DNA of 64,000 nt from the NCBI RefSeq assembly GCF_900199375.1, contig NZ_LT900217.1, positions 2,356,001 through 2,420,000 of the forward strand, read 5' to 3'. The stretch comes from Gordonibacter urolithinfaciens (GTDB taxonomy: Bacteria; Actinomycetota; Coriobacteriia; Coriobacteriales; Eggerthellaceae). Position 1 is the first letter of the stretch. Each line of letters starts with the position of its first letter. The notes beneath the pieces were generated by a model that saw only the letters and a list, made by a program, of their open reading frames with translations, was not told the origin of the DNA and made no database searches. Made by a program: the position numbers and the translations under genes. This document shows, in pieces, positions 17,533 to 24,734 of the stretch.

Positions 17533-17574
17533 GTAATTTACACCCAGTATAAATATTCATTCGGTAGATGAAAA
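17533..17574 (-). promoter_or_regulatory. Promoter and candidate TetR operator of the MFS-CBS gene
   Basis: On the minus strand a -10 TATACT (17546-17551) lies 17 bp from a weak -35 TTTTCA (17569-17574). Just downstream is the small palindrome GTAA-T-TTAC (17533-17541), which could be an operator half of the divergent TetR protein. The symmetry is short, so the operator call is weak. Confidence 0.4.
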
Positions 17575-17646
17575 GCGGCGCGGTCGAAACTTGTGGTACC
17601 CTGCATGAAAACGGCACATCATCGTCAACGGGAGGTTGCGCGCATC

Positions 17647-18291
17647 GTGGAGCACGGTCGGGAGAACGCATCGCCGGAGGGGCTGCGGTACCGTAAGAAG
17701 CTCAAGGCGCGGCTTGCGGTGGAGCGCGCGGCGCTGGAGCTGGTCATCGAGCGCGGCTACGACGGCGTGACGGTGGAGGACATCTGCGCGCGGGCCGAGA
17801 TATCCAAGAAGACGTTCTTCAACTACTTCCCCTCGAAGGCCTCGGTCATCATGGGACGCATGGACGCGTTCCCCGACGACGAGCGCCTGCTCGAGATACT
17901 GGCGGAGCATGACGAGGCGTGCTACCTCGATGTGCTCGTGGGGGTGGTGAGCACCACCGTGTCCGCGGGCGTGGACGACGAGATAGAGAGCCTGCGACGC
18001 GAGGCGCTGCGTTCCATGCCCCAGCTGTTCTTCCACGGCCAGCGCGATCTTTTGGCCGTGCAGCGCTCCATCGCCGCCGCCTTGCGCTCCTATCTGTGCG
18101 AGCGTCCCGAGCGCCGCATGTTGGCGGGCGGGTCGGTGGAGGAGGAGGCGCTCGTGGCGTCCTCCACGGCCATCGGCCTGGCGCGCACGCGCTCGATGCT
18201 GCATGTCTGCGGCGAGGCGGCGCCCACATCCTCCGAGACGCGCCGGCTGATAGCGACGTACCTTTCTGCGGGGGACGACACGGCGGGCTAG
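17647..18291 (+). CDS. TetR-family transcriptional regulator
   Basis: A 214-residue TetR/AcrR regulator. The N-terminal helix-turn-helix is clear (LVIERGYDGVTVEDICARA followed by ISKKTFFNYFPSK). The C-terminal ligand domain (about residues 75-210) is unremarkable. It diverges from the MFS-CBS exporter, the usual arrangement for a repressor of a drug pump. GTG 17647 was chosen because GGGAGG stands before it; ATG 17605 and GTG 17593 are in frame but lack a ribosome site. The ligand is unknown. Confidence 0.85.
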   Translation: MEHGRENASPEGLRYRKKLKARLAVERAALELVIERGYDGVTVEDICARAEISKKTFFNYFPSKASVIMGRMDAFPDDERLLEILAEHDEACYLDVLVGVVSTTVSAGVDDEIESLRREALRSMPQLFFHGQRDLLAVQRSIAAALRSYLCERPERRMLAGGSVEEEALVASSTAIGLARTRSMLHVCGEAAPTSSETRRLIATYLSAGDDTAG

Positions 18292-18369
18292 GGCGCGCTC
18301 CCGGCTCGCAGCCAACGGCTCAACGGTCCGCGATACTGCGGCCTGCGTTGAAAAAACGTGCATTTTCTC

Positions 18370-18400
18370 TTGACAGCATCCCGAAGCGTTGTGCTAAAGT
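18370..18400 (+). promoter_or_regulatory. Promoter of the T-box/tryptophan ECF operon
   Basis: A consensus -35 TTGACA (18370-18375) is followed by an extended -10, TG-C-TAAAGT (TAAAGT at 18395-18400). The 19-bp spacer is longer than ideal. Transcription would start a few bases before the T-box stem I. Confidence 0.6.
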
Positions 18401-18404
18401 ATGC

Positions 18405-18706
18405 GCCACAACTTAATAGCTGAAACCGATGAGGCGAAAGTCAAGCCATCATGAGCACTCACAGAGAGCGGGCGCAGCTGGGATTCCCGCAGTAAGCTGG
18501 ATGGTAAATGGTTCGCCGAGGGAAAGGGGAAAGGAAGGCATGGCGCGCACGGGGCCGAGCCGACCGAGTATCTGGACCGTGAGCCTGCGTTAAGGGCAGA
18601 ACATGTGTTGGCATGTTCGTGAGAGGGTTCTGCATCGCAGAGCCAATAAAGGTGGCACCGCAGGTTACAACACCTGTCCTTTATCTCAAAGGACAGGTGT
18701 TTTTTT
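18405..18706 (+). ncRNA. T-box leader, tRNA-Trp specific by specifier UGG
   Basis: All T-box parts are present. Stem I shows GGCG (18433-18436) pairing with CGCC (18514-18517), and CCATC (18446-18450) with GATGG (18500-18504). The apical T-loop module AGAGAGCGGG...TTCCCGC lies at 18463-18489. The 3' side of the specifier loop reads TAAATGGTT; TGG (18509-18511), the Trp codon, is in the expected position. The T-box sequence AAAGGTGGCACCGCA is at 18648-18662 and a strong terminator follows. Uncharged tRNA-Trp should stabilise the antiterminator and switch on the downstream transporter. Confidence 0.88.
18670..18706 (+). terminator. T-box-controlled intrinsic terminator
   Basis: A perfect 13-bp stem, ACACCTGTCCTTT (18670-18682) with AAAGGACAGGTGT (18688-18700), has a 5-nt loop and is followed by six T. 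It is the off-state structure of the T-box. Confidence 0.93.
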
Positions 18707-18850
18707 ATGCGGCGCAGCGCGGCGGCAGCCGTGCGCACCTTTGGAGGCGAGGCGATGCGTTCCTCAACCGCGAAGCTCGTGCCGGCAAACGAAACGCCCC
18801 GGGAGGGGCAACGAACCGGCGGGAACTCCGCCAAGAAAGGATTGAGGAAC

Positions 18851-19477
18851 ATGGAGCAGCAGATCAAGCGCGAGGTTGCTACGCAGACGGCCGCAGCGGG
18901 CAAAGCGGCAGCGCCGCGCAAGCGCGACGTGGCGGCGGCTCCCAAGAAGGCGGGGCTCTCCACGCAGGACCTCATCCTCATCGCCGTGCTGCTGGCAGCC
19001 GGCGCGGTGCTCAAGCTGACGGTGGGCTCGCTGCTCTCGTCGATGGGCATGAAGCCGAACTTCATCATCGCCATGTACTGCCTGGCCATCATCCTGACGC
19101 GCCCGAAGCTGGGCCAGTCGCTCGTCATCGGCCTTCTGGCGGGGCTCATCTGCCAGATCCCCCTGCTCAACGCCACGCCGCTTCTTAACATCCCCTCCGA
19201 GGTACTCGGCGCGCTGGCCTGCGGCTTGCTCGTCAAGGTGCCCATGAGCATCGGCGGCAGGCTCGACCTCAACCCGCTCGTCAACACGTTCGTGTCCACG
19301 GTGGTGTCCGGAGGAACCTTCGCGCTGCTGTCCGTCTACATCAACGTCGTGTCCACGGGCGGCGACGTCATGGTGGCGCTGGCCACGTACGCGGCCATCG
19401 TGTTCGGCACGGCCACCTTCAACTGCATCTTGGTGCAGGTTCTGGCCATGCCGCTGAAGAAGGTGCTCAAGCGCTAG
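18851..19477 (+). CDS. Tryptophan ECF transporter S component, TrpP-like
   Basis: A 208-residue membrane protein: a 35-residue basic, alanine-rich N-terminus, then about five to six helices. The stretch MGMKPNFIIAMYCLAIIL, followed by QSLVIGLLAGLI, resembles Bacillus TrpP. Three facts together point to tryptophan uptake: TrpP-like sequence, a Trp-specific T-box upstream, and two ECF ATPases plus EcfT directly downstream. ATG 18851 has GAGGA 4 bp upstream; an ATG at 18707 just behind the terminator is in frame but would add an atypical extension. Confidence 0.82.
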   Translation: MEQQIKREVATQTAAAGKAAAPRKRDVAAAPKKAGLSTQDLILIAVLLAAGAVLKLTVGSLLSSMGMKPNFIIAMYCLAIILTRPKLGQSLVIGLLAGLICQIPLLNATPLLNIPSEVLGALACGLLVKVPMSIGGRLDLNPLVNTFVSTVVSGGTFALLSVYINVVSTGGDVMVALATYAAIVFGTATFNCILVQVLAMPLKKVLKR

Positions 19478-19548
19478 GGATTCCGCGGGCCTGCGGCCGC
19501 CCTCGCTGACTTGCTACGCCAACCTGCGATTCGGAAGAAAGACTCGAC

Positions 19549-20388
19549 ATGATAGAGATACGCGATTTCACGTTTCAGTACCGCGAAAGCGAGCGGCCCG
19601 CGGTGAGCGGCATCAGCCTTGCCATTCCGGACGGTGCGTTCGTCGGGATCACCGGCGCGGCCGGTTCGGGCAAGTCGACGCTCACCTATGCGCTCAACGG
19701 CATCATCCCGCACTGCTATCCGGGCGACTTCTACGGCTCGGTGACCGTGGACGGGCTCGACACCTGCGACGTCGCGCTCACCGATGTGTCGCGGCTGGTG
19801 GGCAGCGTCTGCCAGGACGTCGACAGCCAGTTCGTCACGTCGGTCGTGGAGGACGAGGTGCTCTACGGGCTGGAGAACTTCGGCGTGCCGAAGGGCGAGA
19901 TCGAAGGGCGCGTCGCACAGGCCTTGGACGACATGGGCATCGCCGATTTGCGCGACCGCATGATCGCAACGCTCTCGGGCGGGCAGAAGCAGAAGGTGGC
20001 CATCGCGTCCGTCCTGGCGCTGAACCCGCGGGTGCTCGTGCTGGACGAGCCCACCGCCGAGCTCGATCCGGCCAGCTCGCAAGCGGTGTTCGACCTGCTG
20101 GCGCGCTATGCGCGCGAGCACGGCACCACCGTCGTGGTGGTGGAGCAGAAGATAGCTCTGTTGTCGCAGTACGCCGATATGCTGGTTATCGTAAACGAGG
20201 GGCGCGTCCGCTTCGCCGACGAGCCCGCGAAGGTGCTGGAGCATTCGGACGAGCTCAAGCGGATCGGCGTCAACTGCCCGCGTTCGACCAAGCTCATGAA
20301 CCGCCTGCGCGCCGAGGGCCTGTACGGCGGCGCGTCCGTCCGCAACGTGCGCGAAGCGCGCGAGGCGTTGAGGGAGGTGCTCGCATGA
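19549..20388 (+). CDS. ECF transporter ATPase (first)
   Basis: A 279-residue ABC ATPase energising the tryptophan ECF transporter. Walker A GAAGSGKST is near residue 38, the Q-loop region SVCQDVDSQF follows, then signature LSGGQKQKV, Walker B VLVLDEPTAELD and H-loop VVVVEQK, where Gln/Glu stands in place of the usual His. The last 4 bp overlap the start of the second ATPase gene. Its full signature pairs with the partner's degenerate one, as in asymmetric EcfA-A' dimers. Confidence 0.93.
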   Translation: MIEIRDFTFQYRESERPAVSGISLAIPDGAFVGITGAAGSGKSTLTYALNGIIPHCYPGDFYGSVTVDGLDTCDVALTDVSRLVGSVCQDVDSQFVTSVVEDEVLYGLENFGVPKGEIEGRVAQALDDMGIADLRDRMIATLSGGQKQKVAIASVLALNPRVLVLDEPTAELDPASSQAVFDLLARYAREHGTTVVVVEQKIALLSQYADMLVIVNEGRVRFADEPAKVLEHSDELKRIGVNCPRSTKLMNRLRAEGLYGGASVRNVREAREALREVLA

Positions 20389-21242
20389 TCGAGTTCGACG
20401 ACGTGCACGCGTCCTACGAGGCAACGCTGCCCATCCTCAAGGGCGTCAGCTTCACCATCCGCGACGGCGAGTTCGTCGCGTTCGTGGGCACGAACGGAGC
20501 GGGGAAGTCCACCACGATGCGCCTGGTGAACGGCTTGCTGAAGCCCGACGCCGGCCAGGTGCTCGTCGACGGCGTGCCCACGACCGAGCTGCGCACGAGC
20601 GAGCTGGCCCGGCGCGTGGGCTTCCTGTTCCAGAATCCCGACCGCCAGATCTGCTGCAACACGGTGCGCGAGGAGCTGCTGTTCGGGTTCAAGGCGCTCG
20701 GGCAGGCGGGTCCCGAGGCCGACGCGCGCGTGGACGCCATCATCGAGGAGTTCGGCTTCGATGCCGACGACGACCCGTTCCTGCTGAACCGCGGCGCACG
20801 CCAGCTTTTGGCGCTGGCTTCCATCGTGGTGCTCGCGCCGCCGGTGGTGGTGCTCGACGAGCCCACGACAGGACTGGACTTCCGCGAGTGCGAGAAGGTC
20901 ATGGCCATCATCCGCCGCATCCACGAGCAGGGCGCCACGGTGATCATGGTGTGCCACGACATGGAGGTGGTGGCCGACTACGCCACGCGCTGTATCGTGA
21001 TGAGCGGCGGCACGGTGGTGGACGACGCCCCCACGTTCGACGTGCTGCGCAACCGCGACACGCTCGAGTGCGCCTCGCTTGTTCCGCCGCAGATCGTGGA
21101 CCTGTCGCTTGAACTGGCGCGCGACATGCCGCGGCTCGCCGAGACGGCCGTCGCCCGCGCCAACACGGTGGATGAGATGCTGGCCGCCGTCGTCGAAGAG
21201 GCTCGAACAACCCAAGACGTCGAAAGGAGCGTGTGCGCATGA
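20385..21242 (+). CDS. ECF transporter ATPase (second), degenerate signature
   Basis: A 285-residue ABC ATPase, partner of the previous gene. Walker A GTNGAGKST, Q-loop FLFQNPDRQ, Walker B VVVLDEPTTGLD and H-loop MVCHDMEVV are intact. The signature motif is LNRGARQLL instead of LSGGxxQ. One of the two composite ATP sites therefore should be non-catalytic. The gene overlaps ecfT at ATGA (21239-21242). Confidence 0.92.
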   Translation: MIEFDDVHASYEATLPILKGVSFTIRDGEFVAFVGTNGAGKSTTMRLVNGLLKPDAGQVLVDGVPTTELRTSELARRVGFLFQNPDRQICCNTVREELLFGFKALGQAGPEADARVDAIIEEFGFDADDDPFLLNRGARQLLALASIVVLAPPVVVLDEPTTGLDFRECEKVMAIIRRIHEQGATVIMVCHDMEVVADYATRCIVMSGGTVVDDAPTFDVLRNRDTLECASLVPPQIVDLSLELARDMPRLAETAVARANTVDEMLAAVVEEARTTQDVERSVCA

Positions 21243-22009
21243 GCTCGTTTCTCGAATACGTGCCCGGCACCAGCCTGCTGCATCGCATGAACCCCGTGGC
21301 CAAGCTGGCGGCGGCCGCGCTGTTCGCCGTCGCGTGCTTCTGCTCGAGCAACCTCGTGTTCTTGGCCGTGCTGCTGGCGGTCGGGTTCGCGCTGGCCGCG
21401 ACGTGCGGCATGATGAGGCCCGCCATCGGCCTCGCGAAGGCGGTGTTCGCGTTCTCGCTGATCCTCGCCGTCGTCCAGATCCTCACGACGCCGAGCGGAG
21501 CGGTGCTGGCAGAGCTTCCGTGGGGCTACATCGGCACGGGAAGCCTGTTGGCGGCTCTCACCACGGTGGTGCGCCTCATGGCCGCCGCCATCCCGCTGTT
21601 CCTCGTGTTCTACGTCACGAAGATGAACGACATCACAAACGCCGTGGTGAAGGTGCTGCACGTGCCTTACAAGTACGCGTTCACGTTCACGTCCACGATC
21701 CATTTCATCCCCCTGTTCATGAACGACATGAAGGGCATCATGGAGGCGCAGACCGCGCGCGGCGTGGAGTTCGACGCGGGCGGCATCGTGCGGAAGGTGC
21801 GCCTGATGGTGCCGCTGTGCGTGCCGCTGCTCGTGTCGTCGGTCCGCAAGACCAACAGCGCCGCCATCGCCGCGGAGGTGCGCGGCTTCAACCTGCGCGG
21901 CGTGGCGAGCGGCTACAAGGAGTACCCGTTTGTGGGTTACGACGTGGCTGTGATGGCGGTCGCGGTCGCGCTGGTGGCTTGCGCCGTAACGCTGGGGATC
22001 GTGCTGTAA
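21239..22009 (+). CDS. ECF transporter EcfT of the tryptophan system
   Basis: A 256-residue CbiQ/EcfT protein with about five helices. The two ATPase-docking motifs are visible: QTARGVEF and AAEVRGFNLRG. It begins MSSFLEYVPGTSLLHRMNP, a common EcfT opening. Start overlaps the second ATPase stop. With the S component, both ATPases and the T-box this makes a complete, dedicated (group I) ECF tryptophan importer. Confidence 0.92.
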   Translation: MSSFLEYVPGTSLLHRMNPVAKLAAAALFAVACFCSSNLVFLAVLLAVGFALAATCGMMRPAIGLAKAVFAFSLILAVVQILTTPSGAVLAELPWGYIGTGSLLAALTTVVRLMAAAIPLFLVFYVTKMNDITNAVVKVLHVPYKYAFTFTSTIHFIPLFMNDMKGIMEAQTARGVEFDAGGIVRKVRLMVPLCVPLLVSSVRKTNSAAIAAEVRGFNLRGVASGYKEYPFVGYDVAVMAVAVALVACAVTLGIVL

Positions 22010-22442
22010 CGGCTGCGATCGCGTCGGCCGCGTGCTCCCTCGCGCCGGGGGCCCTAGGGCAGCGGTAGGGCAAGCGCGACGGCGAACGATGCGCCATGCG
22101 AGAAAGGGGCTCCAGAGAGGGAAGCGGCGGAAAGAGCCTCCGCCATCCTGCCAAGCACACGGACTTTTCGGCCTGTCCTTATAGCCGCCCGACGCAACGG
22201 CGAACCGTTGGATGAAAAGGGGCAAACTGCGGAGATCGGCGGACCCAGGTCGGCCGACAAGACGGCGAGCCCGACGGGCACGGGGCGTCGTGCCGGCTCG
22301 TTGCCGTGCCCTAGGCTGATGCAGAGCCTTCGGGGGGATGACGGTTCACCGCGCGCCGCGTCGCCGCAGCGTCCAGGGCCCTATACTGGTCACGGCGGAG
22401 GCAAACGGCGCCTTCGGGCGCTCCGACGAAGGAGGCTGCGCA
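22010..22442. other. Intergenic region without recognised feature
   Basis: No gene-like frame, terminator with a T tract, or riboswitch motif is evident. A TATACT at 22382-22387 could be a -10 for the CMD gene, but no matching -35 is seen. Confidence 0.4.
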
Positions 22443-22751
22443 ATGGCAAAAGGATTCGAGCTGTTCATGGACGAGGAGCCGGAGCTGGCGAAGGCGTACG
22501 GCGGCATGGTCATGCAGGTGGCGAAGTCGAGCGCGCTCGACCAGAAGACGCAGGAGCTGGCCTACCTGGCCGTGCTCTCCGCAGTCGGCATGACGGGCGG
22601 TCTCGGGTTCCACGTGACCTCGCTCAAGAAGCTGGGCGCCACGCGCGAGGAGGTGCGCAGCGCGGTGCTCGTGGGTCTGCCCGCCGTCGGCATGACTGCC
22701 ATCGAGGCGCTTGGAGCCGCGCTCGACGCCTACGACGCCGCGGAGGCGTAG
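22443..22751 (+). CDS. Carboxymuconolactone decarboxylase-like protein lacking cysteines
   Basis: A 102-residue helical protein of the CMD/AhpD fold, starting behind a strong AAGGAGG. The family body is present (KTQELAYLAVLSAVGMTGGLGFHVTSLKKLGA with EEVRSAVLVGLPAVG). AhpD-type members have a redox CxxC before the conserved His; here that site reads TGGLGFH, with no cysteine in the whole protein. It cannot be a thiol peroxidase. The role is unknown; binding or structural function is possible. Confidence 0.75.
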   Translation: MAKGFELFMDEEPELAKAYGGMVMQVAKSSALDQKTQELAYLAVLSAVGMTGGLGFHVTSLKKLGATREEVRSAVLVGLPAVGMTAIEALGAALDAYDAAEA

Positions 22752-22946
22752 GCGCCCGCCCGCCCTGGCCGCTGCCTGCCTCCGAAATCCCCTCTCCTCA
22801 TATAGCCTGCCACGCTCGCCCGGCTGGTTGCACGGGGGCGCAACGGGCTGCTGACAGATACGCGGCGGCGCGCCTTCCGCGTCGTCCAGGCTGCGGGCGC
22901 ACGGCTAGCATGGACGGCAATGCTCCCCATTGGAAAGGACGCTGCC

Positions 22947-23786
22947 ATGCTCACCATCGGATGCCATCTCTCGGACAAGGACGGATACCTTGGCATGGCC
23001 AAGGCCGCCGTGTCCATCGGGGCCAACACGTTCCAGTTCTTCACGCGCAACCCGCGCGGCGGTGCGCAGAAGGCGCTCGACCCGCAGGATATCGCCGCGT
23101 TCGAGGACTATGCGCCCGAACACGGCATCGAGGTCATCCTGGGATATGCGCCCTACACGGCGAACCCGGCCAGCGCCGACCAGCGCGAGCACGATTTCAC
23201 GATGATGGTGCTGGCCGAAGACCTCGCGCGCATGGCCGAGACGCCGCAAGCGATGTACACGCTGCAACCTGGCAGCGCGCTCGGCAAGCCGGTGGACGAA
23301 GCACTGGCAAGGGTTGCCGCAGCGCTCAACGACGTGATTACGCCGTCGCAGGAGACGCCCGTGCTCGTGCAGACCATGGCGGGCGAGGGCACGCAGGTGG
23401 GCAGCACGTTCGAGCAGCTGGCGCGTATCCTCGACCAGGTTAAGTTCGACGACCACGCGGGCGTGCTCTTCGACGCCTGCCGCGCGTGGGGCGCCGGCTA
23501 CGACCTCGCCGGCGACCTCGACGGCGTGGTGGAGGAGTTCGACCGCGTCATCGGCCTCGACCGGTTGCGCGCCATCCACCTCAACGACTCGAAGGACGCT
23601 CTCGGCTCTCACAAGGACCGCCATGCGCCTATCGGCGAGGGCGAGATCGGCTTCGACGCCCTGGCGGCGCTCGCGAACCATCCGAAACTGCGCGACGTGC
23701 CGTTCTACCTGGAGGCGCCCGACGCGACGCTCAAGGAGTACGGCGAGGCCATAGAGAAGTTCCAGAAGGCCCGCGCCTCGGCCTGA
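22947..23786 (+). CDS. Endonuclease IV paralogue with lost metal ligands (pseudoenzyme)
   Basis: A 279-residue protein collinear, without gaps, with the intact endonuclease IV encoded next to it. Endonuclease IV binds three zinc ions through nine residues. Compared with the neighbour, four are replaced: His67 to Tyr (GYAPY), His107 to Gln (TLQPGS), Glu142 to Gln (VQTMAG), His179 to Arg (DACRAW). Asp176, His211, Asp224, His226 and Glu256 remain. The protein is therefore unlikely to cleave abasic sites, yet the frame is fully open and the rest well conserved. ATG 22947 has GGAAAGGA upstream. It may bind DNA or regulate the neighbour. Confidence 0.85.
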   Translation: MLTIGCHLSDKDGYLGMAKAAVSIGANTFQFFTRNPRGGAQKALDPQDIAAFEDYAPEHGIEVILGYAPYTANPASADQREHDFTMMVLAEDLARMAETPQAMYTLQPGSALGKPVDEALARVAAALNDVITPSQETPVLVQTMAGEGTQVGSTFEQLARILDQVKFDDHAGVLFDACRAWGAGYDLAGDLDGVVEEFDRVIGLDRLRAIHLNDSKDALGSHKDRHAPIGEGEIGFDALAALANHPKLRDVPFYLEAPDATLKEYGEAIEKFQKARASA

Positions 23787-23847
23787 GCTCGCCGCTCCAT
23801 ATGCTACTATAAGCGTCACGATTAAACCACCGGAAAGGATGCGGCCA

Positions 23848-24687
23848 ATGTTCACCATCGGATGCCACCTCTCGAGCGCCAAAGGCTACCTCCACATGGC
23901 GAAGGACGCCGTATCCATCGATGCCAACACATTCCAGTTCTTCACGCGCAACCCGCGCGGCGGGCGGGCGAAGGCCATCGACCCGAAGGACGTGGCGGCG
24001 TATGCGGCCTACGCGCCCGAGCACGGCATCGAGCGCATCCTGGCGCACGCGCCCTACACGCTGAACCCCGCCTCCGACAAGCAGCAGACGCGCGACTTCG
24101 CGCTCATGGCGCTGGCCGAGGACCTGGGGCGCATGGAGGAGACGCCGCACCAGCTGTACAACATGCATCCGGGCAGCGCCACCGGCCAGACGCACGAAGC
24201 GGCCATCGCGAAGATCGCCGACGCGCTCAACCGGTCGCTTCTGCCGCACCAGACCACCACGCTGCTGCTCGAGACGATGGCGGGGAAGGGCAGCGAGGTG
24301 GGCGGCACGTTCGAGGAGCTGGCGGCCATCATCGCGCAGGTTGACCTGGCCGACCACGTGGGCGTATGCCTCGACACGTGCCATGTGTGGGATGCGGGCT
24401 ACGACATCGCAGGCGACCTCGACGGCGTGGTGGAGGAGTTCGACCGCGTCATCGGGCTCGACCGGTTGCGCGCCATCCACCTCAACGACTCCCAGAACGC
24501 GCGCGGCTCGCGCAAGGACCGTCACGCGCGCATCGGCGAGGGGCAGATCGGCCTCGAGGCGCTCGCCGCCGTCACGAACCATCCGAAGCTGCGGGACCTG
24601 CCGTTCTACCTGGAAACCCCCAACCCCGAGCTCTCCGGCTTCGCCGAGGAGATAGCGCTTCTGCGCGCCGCCCGCGAGGCAGCGTAA
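23848..24687 (+). CDS. nfo: Endonuclease IV (AP endonuclease)
   Basis: A 279-residue zinc-dependent AP endonuclease that nicks DNA 5' to abasic sites in base excision repair. All nine metal ligands expected from E. coli Nfo are present: His67 (AHAPY), His107 (NMHPGS), Glu142 (LLETMAG), Asp176 and His179 (LDTCHVW), His211 (IHLNDS), Asp224 and His226 (KDRHARIG), Glu256 (FYLETP). It follows its degenerate paralogue by 61 bp. ATG 23848 has GGAAAGGA 8 bp upstream and is preferred to ATG 23839, which overlaps that site. Confidence 0.94.
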   Translation: MFTIGCHLSSAKGYLHMAKDAVSIDANTFQFFTRNPRGGRAKAIDPKDVAAYAAYAPEHGIERILAHAPYTLNPASDKQQTRDFALMALAEDLGRMEETPHQLYNMHPGSATGQTHEAAIAKIADALNRSLLPHQTTTLLLETMAGKGSEVGGTFEELAAIIAQVDLADHVGVCLDTCHVWDAGYDIAGDLDGVVEEFDRVIGLDRLRAIHLNDSQNARGSRKDRHARIGEGQIGLEALAAVTNHPKLRDLPFYLETPNPELSGFAEEIALLRAAREAA

Positions 24688-24734
24688 GGCGCGGTGCTTC
24701 GCGGTTTACGGGCGCCCGTCCGCGCTGCCTGCGG

